Source of the DNA: a virus
Strand: one strand, 5' to 3'
Virus record (IMG/VR): IMGVR_UViG_3300037516_001048
Coordinates: 1 to 55,647 of that record
DNA: 55,647 bases
Positions 47,428-55,447 of this stretch are shown piece after piece. The translations under genes and the position numbers were made by a program. The notes beneath the pieces were generated by a model, which was not told the DNA's origin, searched no databases, and saw nothing but the letters and a program-made list of their open reading frames with translations. Positions within the stretch are counted from its first letter, which is position 1. The number at the start of each line of letters is the position of its first letter.

Positions 47428-49550
47428 CGTTTTAGCACGCGCCAAGCTCCACGGACTCCGTCAATACGGACCTGATTGTCAGCCAACGCCGCCTCCAGTG
47501 CGACCTTGCCCAGACTTATGCTGACGCCAAATGACTCCGCCAGGCGCTTTACCAGATCCTCTTTTGAGATGCCGCCCATTGGCACGGCGTCCCGCACCAC
47601 AGACGGCGGTATCTTCACTTTCCCCGGTGCCGCCTTGCCGTCTGATGCCAGCCGCTCCTTCCACTCATCAAGGCTAAAATCTTCATCCCACTCATACAGA
47701 CCGTCCTCCCGGAGGACGATCCCGAACGGCTTGAACTGCTTGCCGTTATTACACTTCCCGCAGGCCACGATCAGCTTGTCCGTATCCTCCGGGTCGAGTG
47801 GTGCGATATTGATCTGGCTCCGGACCTTGTTGTACAGGCCCTTGCTCCCGCGCCCGAATGATGAGGCATCCCAGCCCACCGCCCGAGATGCCCCCTCTTT
47901 GCCCGTGAGCGCGTGGTGGACAAAGAGGATCACCCGCTTGGTGTTCCCCTCTTGGATCACCGCCCGCAACCGGCCGCATAGCGCCTTCATATGTTCGTCA
48001 GTGTTCAGGTCCGCGCTGCTAAAATCCCCCAACGGATCCATCACCACACCATCAGGATCGATGTCGGCTACGGCCTTTCTGATCTCCTCCAAATCCTTCG
48101 GATCGGTGGTATCCATATCGAAGTCGGAATTCTTGAGTAGGGTCGTCGAGTAAATCCGTCGCGCCACGAACTCAAATTGGGAAGCACTCAGGCCCATGCT
48201 GTTTTTCAGCGTCATGATTTCATGCTTCAGGCGGTTCTTGCGATTCTCTCCCTGCAAGAATAACCATTTTTTCCCGTAGGCGGCAGGGTGGACGACCATC
48301 CCGCAGAAATTCATTCCCAGAATCATATGGGCCACCAACTGGAGGGTCCACCGACTTTTCCCGAGCCCGCCCTGCCCTAGAATACTGCAAGCCTCACCCT
48401 CCGTGATGACGTTTTCTCCCACCCACGCTGCGTCAGGGTCAAGCTCCATCTGGTCGATCTCCCAGAGGGAATGAATCGACAGTTTGGTCGAGCGTTCCTG
48501 TTTCGGGACCATGATGGCCTCCTTCGCCAGCTTGAGCGCCTCAGCACCATCCGCCCGCACCCAGTCATTCAAATCCTTGTACTGCTCCGGAGGGTAGGCC
48601 CATTCCACCCCCGGCCACACACTCGCCAGATCCAGCTTCCACTTATGATTCCCGTGTGGTGCCTCGCCCTCCGCCAATGGCTTGTCGTTTTGTTGAAAAC
48701 CCACGGCAGAGCCACGCAAGTAGTGAGGAGCCAGCGACCTGGCGTTACCGGCACCCCGCGAAATGCAGACCTTCAGAGCATCCCGCATCTGGGGATGTAA
48801 ATGGCACTCACAGCCCAACATCATGGTGAAGGCGTCCCACTGGCTTTCAAACGCCACCACCATATCGCGGCCTTCGCCCCAGATCAGCGGCGTGTTTTTC
48901 GTGCCGGTGGGGAACATCCAGTCGCCGTCATCCCTCCGATAATGACACGACACCACCTTGCCTCCAGCATCCATCACCGGGCAGGCAATCTTCCCCTGAT
49001 ACAACCCGAGCAGCTTCTCTGCCCACAACCAATCCACAAACTCCACTGGCCAGCCACGCCACTCCGCCACCCCCGCCCGCCGCTCCGGCAGGAACGCATC
49101 CACGCAGGCCTGCCAATCAAACGCCACCGGCCCCGTCGCCTTCCCGAGTAGGGTAGCCAGCGATGCCTTCGCGGTCGTTAGTAAATCTTGAGTGGGCGGG
49201 GGTCCAGCGGGCACCGCGACTGATGGCGCAGCCCCTCGACTGTACGCCGGTCGCGGAGCTTCCTCCCGCTGGACCCCAGCCAACTCCAGAAATCGTTTGG
49301 CCGCATCCTCCTTGGAACAGCCCTCAAAATCGGCAATGAAATCTACCTCATCCCACGTCGTCCCGCTCGCCCGGTCGATCCCACGCCACCGTCCATTTCG
49401 CTCCACCACGGAAAACGATGGGTGTTTGTCAGGCCGCAGCGGGCTGCAAATCGGCTTGTTCCCCTCAGGCACGGCCACCCCCAACCGGCGGAGCAGATCG
49501 GGAAATGGCAGGGAGTTACGGGCACGGGCGAGGTCATCAGAGAAGGACAT
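47424..49550 (-). CDS. Primase / RepA-like replicative helicase fusion
   Basis: A 708-residue replication protein. The N-terminus has a reduced CHC2-like region (KPICSPLRPDKHPSFSVVER; most zinc ligands missing), then a Toprim-like segment (about 230, VAFESQWDAFTMM). The C-terminal half is a RecA-fold ATPase of the RepA type: Walker A ILGQGGLGKSRW near residue 389, Walker B DGVVMDPLGDF near 498, then FVHHALTGKEG. A C-terminal winged-helix-like segment follows. It would load at the origin, unwind DNA and prime. The start ATG 49550 is behind the C-rich leader TGTCCTGCCCCTCCC. Confidence 0.8.
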   Translation of the reverse strand: MSFSDDLARARNSLPFPDLLRRLGVAVPEGNKPICSPLRPDKHPSFSVVERNGRWRGIDRASGTTWDEVDFIADFEGCSKEDAAKRFLELAGVQREEAPRPAYSRGAAPSVAVPAGPPPTQDLLTTAKASLATLLGKATGPVAFDWQACVDAFLPERRAGVAEWRGWPVEFVDWLWAEKLLGLYQGKIACPVMDAGGKVVSCHYRRDDGDWMFPTGTKNTPLIWGEGRDMVVAFESQWDAFTMMLGCECHLHPQMRDALKVCISRGAGNARSLAPHYLRGSAVGFQQNDKPLAEGEAPHGNHKWKLDLASVWPGVEWAYPPEQYKDLNDWVRADGAEALKLAKEAIMVPKQERSTKLSIHSLWEIDQMELDPDAAWVGENVITEGEACSILGQGGLGKSRWTLQLVAHMILGMNFCGMVVHPAAYGKKWLFLQGENRKNRLKHEIMTLKNSMGLSASQFEFVARRIYSTTLLKNSDFDMDTTDPKDLEEIRKAVADIDPDGVVMDPLGDFSSADLNTDEHMKALCGRLRAVIQEGNTKRVILFVHHALTGKEGASRAVGWDASSFGRGSKGLYNKVRSQINIAPLDPEDTDKLIVACGKCNNGKQFKPFGIVLREDGLYEWDEDFSLDEWKERLASDGKAAPGKVKIPPSVVRDAVPMGGISKEDLVKRLAESFGVSISLGKVALEAALADNQVRIDGVRGAWRVLKR

Positions 49551-49617
49551 GGGAGGGGCAGGACATTACGGAGGAAGGAAGATTGCGCCACGGAAACCCC
49601 GGCACCCAGGTGACAGG

Positions 49618-49779
49618 CTACAGTGTAGCCCGCTCAATGTCGGAGGTGGTCGCCCACTCCGGGGGGTCGCTGAGACGTGCGACGGCGGCGGTCATCAGGC
49701 TGAGGTATTCCAGCCGCAACGCCTCCGCCAGAAAATCAGGGGCCATATCATCAGGTGGTTGGTTTTTTGTTGGGGTCAT
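49618..49779 (-). CDS. Small hypothetical protein (53 aa)
   Basis: Starts MTPTKNQPPDDMAPDFLAEA at ATG 49779 after the G-poor leader ACTCACCAACAAACAAA. Mostly one helix (EALRLEYLSLMTAAVARLSD). It lies between the helicase and primase genes. Too short for a functional call. Confidence 0.55.
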   Translation of the reverse strand: MTPTKNQPPDDMAPDFLAEALRLEYLSLMTAAVARLSDPPEWATTSDIERATL

Positions 49780-49814
49780 TTTGTTTGTTGGTGAGTGCCG
49801 GCAGTCCGGCAAAA

Positions 49815-51200
49815 TTAGCGCCTGCCTTTGGCGAACATCCGGGACATCAGCGTCGATGCCGCAGCCCGGCTCAGTCCCTCCGGCGGGATGACCACGCGGA
49901 ACCGGCGGAGCATGGCCACCTGTTTGGCCGTGGCCATGAGCGTGTTATGATCAACGGACGGCACTGCCTCCACTGCGACGTGGTGCCGCTTGCAGAAATC
50001 CGCCAGGGTCACGGTGTAGGCCTTCCGCCGGGCCTCCGCCTTCGTCTTGCGGATGAGAGCCAGTTCGCGGGCAATCCGGAGGGATTCCGCCACTCCGGCC
50101 GCGAGCTCTTCGAGATTGAGCGGCTTGTCCACCACCCTCGATGCACAGATATAACCCATCTCCGGATCGTCCGAGAATAGTGATGCCGGGCGGGCATAGT
50201 GCTGCTTGGTCTGCCACAATAAATCCAGCAGGAGCATATTGGCCTTCCCGGAAAATAGCCGGGTGCCCCGCCCCACGATCTGCTGATAGAGCGACGACGA
50301 CTTGATGGGCCGCAGCGGCACCACGCAGTCGACGCACGGCTCATCCCATCCCTCCGTCAGCACCGCGGCGTTACACAGATACTGGATCCGCCCGGCCCTG
50401 AAATCGGCCATCACCGCTGTCCGGTCCATCTCCCCATCGACGTGGCCAGCCGAAACCCCGCACTCCCGCAGGAGATCCGCGAATCGTTTGGAGGTATCGA
50501 TCAGTGGCAGGAACACCACCACCGAGCGCCGGCCTACGGATGCCTTCACTACCGCCCCGGCAATCTCCCGCAGCAGTGGGGTAATCAGCGCGTCCGCCTG
50601 CTCCGGCGAGAGCTCCCCGGAAACCTTTGGCAGATCCACCAGCACCGGCAGCGATTGAACCAGAATATCACACAAGAACCCCTGACTGATTAGTTCCGGG
50701 AGCGTCACCTCATAGGCGATCCGGTCCCACCACTCCGAGAGTTTCTGCCGGTCCATCCGAAACGGCGTGGCCGTCACCCCGAGGTATTCCCCAGCGGAGA
50801 GGGATTCCAAGAATCGTTTCCATTTCGGGGCCATAGAGTGATGAGCTTCGTCCACAATGACCAAATCAAAATGCCGGTGCAGCCGCCGCCGGTCCCCCCA
50901 CAGGCTGGCCACCGAGCCCACCACCAACTGGTCATCAGGATCCGACTCCAGTCCCGCCATCTCGATCCCCGGCTCCAGCCCGATGGCCCTGCCCTTGTCC
51001 ACGGCCTGCATCACCAGATCCTCGCGGTGCGCCACCACCAGCACCGACCGCCCGGCAGCGAGCGCCCGCCGGGCATATTCGATGAAGACCACCGTCTTGC
51101 CGCCGCCGGTCGCCATCAGCAGCAGTTGGCGCGTGTACCCGGCAACCCGGCCTTCCTCCAGCGCCGCCAGGGCACTGGCTTGGTAGGGTCGCAGGGTCAT
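49815..51200 (-). CDS. SF2 DNA helicase (DEAH type, UvsW/RecQ-like position)
   Basis: A 461-residue superfamily 2 helicase: Q-like start LRPYQASALAALEEG, Walker A MATGGGKT (29-36), DEAH 117-120 in LVIVDEAHHSM, motif III GVTATPFRMD, motif V LTEGWDEPCVD and motif VI YQQIVGRGTRLF. Length and motif spacing fit phage branch-migration or restriction-type helicases that remodel recombination forks. It is coupled as ATGA to the gene upstream. No nuclease or zinc domain follows. Confidence 0.88.
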   Translation of the reverse strand: MTLRPYQASALAALEEGRVAGYTRQLLLMATGGGKTVVFIEYARRALAAGRSVLVVAHREDLVMQAVDKGRAIGLEPGIEMAGLESDPDDQLVVGSVASLWGDRRRLHRHFDLVIVDEAHHSMAPKWKRFLESLSAGEYLGVTATPFRMDRQKLSEWWDRIAYEVTLPELISQGFLCDILVQSLPVLVDLPKVSGELSPEQADALITPLLREIAGAVVKASVGRRSVVVFLPLIDTSKRFADLLRECGVSAGHVDGEMDRTAVMADFRAGRIQYLCNAAVLTEGWDEPCVDCVVPLRPIKSSSLYQQIVGRGTRLFSGKANMLLLDLLWQTKQHYARPASLFSDDPEMGYICASRVVDKPLNLEELAAGVAESLRIARELALIRKTKAEARRKAYTVTLADFCKRHHVAVEAVPSVDHNTLMATAKQVAMLRRFRVVIPPEGLSRAAASTLMSRMFAKGRR

Positions 51201-51415
51201 GCGCTCTCCTTCCAGCCAATCGCCCCGGCGGTATCCATGGCCGTGTCGATCATCGCCCGGTCGTAGGTGGTATTCCGCTTCCCTTGGATGACCGGGCGGA
51301 GCCCCGTCACGCTGCAGAGCCTCCGGAGATTCTCCCGCCCGCCCACATAGGCCGCTGCGATAGGCTCCCGCATCCCGCGTGGCCAGGAGGGGTTGATGGC
51401 AAATTCAGTGGTCAT
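51197..51415 (-). CDS. Small putative DNA-binding protein (72 aa)
   Basis: A basic protein with AAAYVGGRENLRRLCSVTGL followed by TTYDRAMIDTAMD, which could be a short HTH with a C-terminal helix, like excisionase or MerR-type small proteins. Start ATG 51415 is after the leader CCCCCTGCCCACAAT; the stop overlaps the helicase start. It lies between the ssDNA-binding protein and the helicase, so an accessory role in recombination is possible. Confidence 0.6.
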   Translation of the reverse strand: MTTEFAINPSWPRGMREPIAAAYVGGRENLRRLCSVTGLRPVIQGKRNTTYDRAMIDTAMDTAGAIGWKESA

Positions 51416-51440
51416 ATTGTGGGCAGGGGGATGAGGTGGT

Positions 51441-51947
51441 TCAGTACGGAGGCTTCACGGATTCGACAGTGGCCGTCGTTCCCGATGCGGGGCCGCTGCT
51501 CTTCAGGAGTGCGGAGGCGCGGTTGGTCAGGTTCATCCGCTTGAGCAGATCCTTACCGGCATTCGGCGCGAGCACCGGGGCCGACGCAGATTTGCCGTAG
51601 GGATTGAGCCACCGGACCCTCAGATATTCCTTGGTGCCATCTTCCGACGGCTCCATTTCGGCAACGATGCTGCACGTCTGATCAAGGAACAGGTCCGGCA
51701 GTTCAGCAATCTCTTCGAAGACTCCCCCGAAGCCGAACGTCTCATGGAGGGCCTTCGCGGTCCCCTCCCACGATTTGTCGGACAGCCAGCCGGTCCATGC
51801 GATGGTTTGCCCCGCTTGAGGGCCAGCAATCACCTGCATATTGACGCGGACGCCGAGGGTGCCCTTGGTGGATTGGAAGAGACCGTTGGAGGTATCTGAG
51901 ATGACGGAGCAATCGTAGTTGCCGGGGGTTTTGAGTTCGTTTGACAT
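51441..51947 (-). CDS. Putative ssDNA-binding protein, DUF669-like
   Basis: A 168-residue protein with a beta-barrel-like N-terminal half (GNYDCSVISDTSNGLFQSTK, TLGVRVNMQVIAGPQAGQTI, AWTGWLSDKSWEG) and a flexible Ser/Ala/Pro-rich C-terminus. The order Gly-x-Tyr, V..IAGPQAGQ and W..WLSDK is that of DUF669 proteins, proposed to be phage ssDNA-binding proteins and often next to Sak4 recombinases, as here. Start ATG 51947 follows the leader ACAACCCGAAAACACT. Confidence 0.65.
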   Translation of the reverse strand: MSNELKTPGNYDCSVISDTSNGLFQSTKGTLGVRVNMQVIAGPQAGQTIAWTGWLSDKSWEGTAKALHETFGFGGVFEEIAELPDLFLDQTCSIVAEMEPSEDGTKEYLRVRWLNPYGKSASAPVLAPNAGKDLLKRMNLTNRASALLKSSGPASGTTATVESVKPPY

Positions 51948-51983
51948 AGTGTTTTCGGGTTGTTGTTGTTGGGGTTGGGTGGT

Positions 51984-52048
51984 GGAGGCGGGGGGGCCAC
52001 GCTGCTTTCAGCGCGAGGCTTAGTCGGGGATTTGCCGCCCCCGCCTCC
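51984..52048 (-). repeat. Long intercistronic stem-loop
   Basis: Outer stem GGAGGCGGGGG/CCCCCCGCCTCC (about 11 bases) encloses an inner hairpin CGCTG-AAAG-CAGCG. It lies between the Sak4-like and DUF669-like genes and is followed by the G-free leader CCACCCAACCCCAACAACAA, so it is another hairpin-plus-leader module. Confidence 0.65.
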
Positions 52049-52055
52049 AAATTGT

Positions 52056-52970
52056 TCAGGCCGCTGGCTTGGCCAGTCCGGGGATTTCGTCCGCCTGGCG
52101 GAGCTCAAAGAAAGCGACCGCCTTCCGGAGACGGTCAGGCGTCAGGGTGGCGATGGATGCCAAGTGGGTCTTGCGCTCCGCATCAGTGAAATTGCTGGTG
52201 GACAGCAGACCCATCGCGTTAGCCTCCAAGGTGGGCCGGTGCAGGGCCTTCAACTCCTTGTCCAAGGCATCCATGGAGAATGGCAATTCAGCCGGCAGAC
52301 CGTAGCGGTTTTTCGCCTCCCACTCCGGGGACTTTTCCGTGTAGAGCTTCCGCTCCCCGCCCATCGCCGACCGCTCCTTTTTATCGCCCTTCTGGAACAA
52401 TTCATAGTTCGCGAACAGCACCATATCGGCCCAGCCAAGGATGATCGAATTAAACGCTTCGTTGCCCTTCAATACCCACGAATTGTATTCAACCCCGTCC
52501 GGGCGTTTAATTATTTTCGTGGTCACATGGCTGGTGATCCAGACCGCCACCAAGTGCTTCTGGTTGATTTGATCCAGCCGTTGCAGGACGCCCTCCAGCA
52601 GTTCCCGGCCCCGCTTGTAGCCCTTGCCATAGCCGCCGCCGTAGAGTTCCACGCTCTTGACCGTGCCCTCGCGACAAACCTCCGCGTAGATCAGGCTCTC
52701 CAAGGCATCGAGCGTATCCACCGCCAACGTCCGGAACGGCAGTGCCTTGGCCCCGATGGATTCATCGAGGAACCCAATCACTTCAGCATAGGTCGCCGGT
52801 TCAAACTGCGGAATGTATTCCATGCCGACCAATCCCTTTTCACAGGCGATCACGGCCGGCTGAAATGCCGAGCAAACGAAGGTTGTTTTTCCGATGCCGG
52901 GGACCCCGGCAATGATCCCCCGTGGAGGCAGGATCAGTTCTTTGGGAGCGAGTTTTGACAAGAATGACAT
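52056..52970 (-). CDS. Sak4-like RecA-family recombinase / AAA_24 ATPase
   Basis: A 304-residue P-loop protein: Walker A GIIAGVPGIGKTTF (about 18-31), a Walker B-like LAVDTLDALESLI near residue 88, then YGKGYKRGRELLEGVLQRLD and sensor strand LVAVWITSHV. This is the AAA_24 phage NTP-binding group, which includes the single-strand annealing protein Sak4. It is neighboured by DUF669-like, SF2 helicase and nuclease genes, a standard recombination module. The start ATG 52970 overlaps the previous stop by one base (TAATG). Confidence 0.8.
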   Translation of the reverse strand: MSFLSKLAPKELILPPRGIIAGVPGIGKTTFVCSAFQPAVIACEKGLVGMEYIPQFEPATYAEVIGFLDESIGAKALPFRTLAVDTLDALESLIYAEVCREGTVKSVELYGGGYGKGYKRGRELLEGVLQRLDQINQKHLVAVWITSHVTTKIIKRPDGVEYNSWVLKGNEAFNSIILGWADMVLFANYELFQKGDKKERSAMGGERKLYTEKSPEWEAKNRYGLPAELPFSMDALDKELKALHRPTLEANAMGLLSTSNFTDAERKTHLASIATLTPDRLRKAVAFFELRQADEIPGLAKPAA

Positions 52971-53251
52971 TATTTTGTGGGTGTTGTTTTTGGTTGGAAA
53001 AGTTCATGGGACGGATCGACGAACTCCATCACGATGCGGGCGGCAACGGCCCCCACCTGGACGGCCTCAGCCGCAGCCGGGACACGGCGGTCGCGTTTCA
53101 CGTCGTCCCAGTATTCGTCGACCTCCTCCTGGAGGATGGCGTAGGCCTCATGGGGCGAGTTGAACGGCTTGTGAAGGGAGCGTGCGCGGATCACCTCAGC
53201 GCGGATTTCTGCCAGTGCGGCATCGAGTCGGATCAGATCGTCAGTGGTCAT
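52970..53251 (-). CDS. MazG-like nucleotide pyrophosphohydrolase
   Basis: A 93-residue all-helical protein with SPHEAYAILQEEVDEYWDDV, whose E42, E43 and E46 form the EExxE metal site of MazG-type dNTP pyrophosphatases. The second half is shorter than in full MazG (EAVQVGAVAARIVMEF). It would degrade NTPs or alarmones. An in-frame extension to 53410 runs through a hairpin-rich region and is rejected. The end FQPKTTPTK is leader-encoded. Confidence 0.72.
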   Translation of the reverse strand: MTTDDLIRLDAALAEIRAEVIRARSLHKPFNSPHEAYAILQEEVDEYWDDVKRDRRVPAAAEAVQVGAVAARIVMEFVDPSHELFQPKTTPTK

Positions 53252-53495
53252 ATAAGTGGGAGGGGTGCCCAGCCCTGCTGGTATCGACAGGGCCGGGCGG
53301 TTGGTTTGCCGGATTACCCTCCGGCGAGGAATTGGTGGGGCCATCGCAGTCTCCGCTGCCTGCCCAGGTGTTGGTTGTTTTACCTGCGACAGCCCCAAAT
53401 TGATTACCACACCCGCCGCCGAGATTTCCGTTCGATAAAACGGCGGGCGTGGTATTGCCCGCAGAGAGCGGGAAATTCGTTACCGGAACGGGGCC
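53252..53495 (-). other. Hairpin array, structured leader or ncRNA candidate
   Basis: 245 bases without a convincing gene. Read leftwards: a GGCCCCGTTCCGGTAACG repeat (53478-53495), CCCGC-TCTCT-GCGGG, ACCACGCCCGCCG/CGGCGGGTGTGGT with a 22-base loop (about 53408-53455, 12 of 13 Watson-Crick pairs plus one wobble), GCCGGA-GGGTAA-TCCGGC, then GCCCTG-TCGATACCAG-CAGGGC, ending at the MazG leader. Could be a regulatory leader, processing sites or an RNA gene. Confidence 0.5.
53478..53495 (-). repeat. Intercistronic hairpin, GGCCCCGTTCCGGTAACG variant
   Basis: Directly after the stop of the ParB-like gene; same variant as at 46735-46754. Confidence 0.55.
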
Positions 53496-54290
53496 TTAAT
53501 ACGCCACCGGGAAGTCCTCCGTGGCATCCGACGCGGCCCGCCAGTGGATCCCTTTGATTTTCTTGCCACCACGGCGGAAATTCCAAGCCTTGATCAGCAG
53601 AGCGAGCATCGTGTTGTCTGGCAGTTTCGTATTGGCGACGGTGTTCCGGATGATCTTGTCCCGCAGGACCGCCACCGGATCACCAGCCTTGAGACCGATC
53701 CCCGTGTGCAGGTCCATGATGAATCGATCCGCCTCCAGCCGGGAGTGTTGGCTGAACACGTAGTGGGCTGCGGTCAGCCGGGCCGGTGAAATCATCCGTG
53801 GAAGTTTGCGCTTACAGAAGGTCACCGACTCACTCAGCCAGGGATGCTCCGCGAGGATACCTTCGATCTCGACCGTGGGGGGATGCTCCTTTGACATCAC
53901 CGTGCCGCGACCGATCTGCCACAGCACCACCAGCGATGCCCCGAGAACCGTAGTATTGAGGTGCCCCGCGATGGACAGCACATCAGATGCGCCACGGACC
54001 TTGCCGGAATCGATCGTCGCGAAGTACGCGCTATCGATCCCATATACCACCACTGACCACATCGCGACTCCCGTATCAACCACGGCCAGCAGTCGGTGCT
54101 GCCCGTCGAGAATCCCATCATCACTCAGGATGATCGACTCGCCATTGAGCCGGTAGGTACCCTCAGTCAAAGCTTTGACCACCTTGTTGTAGTTGACGAG
54201 ATTGACCGGGCGGTTGGTCTTTCGCATGGCCAGCCACCGTTTGGCCATGACTGGGGTGATTAGTGTGATGTGGACGTGTGGTTTTGTCAT
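53496..54290 (-). CDS. ParB-like (Srx/ParB superfamily) protein (264 aa)
   Basis: Starts MTKPHVHITLITPVMAKRWL at ATG 54290, overlapping the upstream stop as ATGA. A ParB-like active core is at residues 57-70 (DDGILDGQHRLLAV), with the GQHR box that binds CTP or nucleic acid in the ParB/Srx fold. The C-terminal 120 residues are helical with basic stretches. Phage proteins of this type lie in replication modules; a nuclease or DNA-mark reader role is more likely than partition, as no ParA is present. Confidence 0.78.
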   Translation of the reverse strand: MTKPHVHITLITPVMAKRWLAMRKTNRPVNLVNYNKVVKALTEGTYRLNGESIILSDDGILDGQHRLLAVVDTGVAMWSVVVYGIDSAYFATIDSGKVRGASDVLSIAGHLNTTVLGASLVVLWQIGRGTVMSKEHPPTVEIEGILAEHPWLSESVTFCKRKLPRMISPARLTAAHYVFSQHSRLEADRFIMDLHTGIGLKAGDPVAVLRDKIIRNTVANTKLPDNTMLALLIKAWNFRRGGKKIKGIHWRAASDATEDFPVAY

Positions 54291-55345
54291 TTTAGGGTGA
54301 GTTCGGGTTGATTGGTTGACCCCGTAACGGGGACGATGAGAGCCGTGAGCCAGGCCTCCAGCCGGTGGTGCCAGAGGGTGCCCCACCGCAGGGCCTCCGC
54401 CTCCTCACCCACCCGGCGGATGGGGTTCTCGTAGAGATGGTAGTGCAGCCGTGGACAGCACCGGTACGCCTTCATCCGGCTGTTGGTGAGCAGTTGCCGA
54501 CCGCTGCCGTCATCCTGCATATTCAATTCAGCGTGAGCCTGCGGGACCGTCGCATACAGGTCCGAGTCCGCCGGCACCGTGCCCGCGCATTTCTCCCAAA
54601 ACTGGCACCGGCTCCATGCATCGCAGTGGGAGGGATTCCGGGGCCACAGGTTCTTCTGCCGAGCGTAGAGCAACTGCTGCCCCACCGCCCACGAATCTGC
54701 CATGTACTCCTCCAGATCATTCGCCAGCCGGGGAATCTCCCGAGCTTGGAAATATTTGGCAGGTTCCGCCCGCATCACCTCCGCCACCCGGTCCCCGTAT
54801 TCCTCCGCCGTCTCCGGCCGGGTTTGCAGAGTGAACCCCTGCGCCGTGTCCCCGCTCTCCCGCCATTTCTTGCCGTCCTTGGTCCGCTGCCGGACGCCTT
54901 CCGCATCATGCACGATCTTCACTCCGGCCTCATCCGTCAGCGGCACCCCGGCTGGGCGGCACCCCGGTTTTCTGGTGACATCGTAGAATATAGGACCAAT
55001 CCCTGATTCCGGATGCAGTACCTGTGACGCGATCACATACTTGCTGATCTGCGTGTCCATCTTCAGGGCCGGCCAGTAATCCGAGCCCGGTGCGATGTCG
55101 CCCGCCGTCGTCTTGTGCTCGCCCACCGAGATCAGGCCGGTGGTCTTGTGCCGCAGCAACAGGTCGATCTTCCCGGCCTCCACGAAACTGCGGGACTCCC
55201 CGCCCGTCTCCGGGTTCTTGAGGCTGAACGCGAACTCCTGTTCGACCGCAACCACTTCGTAGGTCCGCCGGATGTATTCGCCCGTGGTGGCGACCCAGCG
55301 AGGGAATTGAGCGGCAATCGCCGCAAGGATGTATTCGTCTTCCAT
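54287..55345 (-). CDS. Cas4/RecB-like PD-(D/E)XK nuclease, circularly permuted order
   Basis: A 352-residue nuclease with AGKIDLLLR (Asp61) and VGEHKTT (E76, K78) as the metal site, then SDYWPALKMDTQISKYV and DVTRKPGCRP. Cys241, 247 and 253 (CDAWSRCQFWEKC) and Cys296/297 (RCCPRLHYHLY) could bind a 4Fe-4S cluster. The block NSRMKAYRCCPRLHYHLYEN to RWGTLWHHRLEAWL (residues 288-332) is normally the N-terminus of this phage family but is here at the C-terminus, while the frame opens with what is normally the middle (EDEYILAAIAAQFPRW). It would act in recombination or end processing. Confidence 0.82.
   Translation of the reverse strand: MEDEYILAAIAAQFPRWVATTGEYIRRTYEVVAVEQEFAFSLKNPETGGESRSFVEAGKIDLLLRHKTTGLISVGEHKTTAGDIAPGSDYWPALKMDTQISKYVIASQVLHPESGIGPIFYDVTRKPGCRPAGVPLTDEAGVKIVHDAEGVRQRTKDGKKWRESGDTAQGFTLQTRPETAEEYGDRVAEVMRAEPAKYFQAREIPRLANDLEEYMADSWAVGQQLLYARQKNLWPRNPSHCDAWSRCQFWEKCAGTVPADSDLYATVPQAHAELNMQDDGSGRQLLTNSRMKAYRCCPRLHYHLYENPIRRVGEEAEALRWGTLWHHRLEAWLTALIVPVTGSTNQPELTLK
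54318..54334 (-). repeat. GGCCCCGTAACGGGGCC-family hairpin inside coding end
   Basis: GACCCCGTAACGGGGAC (either strand) lies in the last codons of the nuclease gene, where it encodes VPVTG, followed by a leader-like CAACCAATCAACCCG that encodes STNQPE. The gene end therefore looks built from a hairpin-plus-leader module. Confidence 0.55.
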
Positions 55346-55348
55346 GTG

Positions 55349-55447
55349 TCAGTTTTGGGTTTGAGTCGAGGGGGGTGGAGTTTCTGTTGGCTTCTCGCGG
55401 ACGATGGGACCGTTCCCGCCGCCGCCTGGTTTCCAGTCGCCTACCAT
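55349..55447 (-). CDS. Possible small Pro/Gly-rich protein (32 aa)
   Basis: MVGDWKPGGGGNGPIVREKP and on, from ATG 55447 (overlapping the stop of the next frame) to a TGA 3 bases before the nuclease start. A longer version of this frame to 55636 has an implausible Pro-rich composition. It may be only the coding shadow of a leader. Confidence 0.3.
   Translation of the reverse strand: MVGDWKPGGGGNGPIVREKPTETPPPSTQTQN

Noticed and set aside
46651-47445. 264-codon leftward frame opposite the portal end and nuclease
   Set aside because: Antisense to a recognisable PD-(D/E)XK nuclease; no domain of its own.
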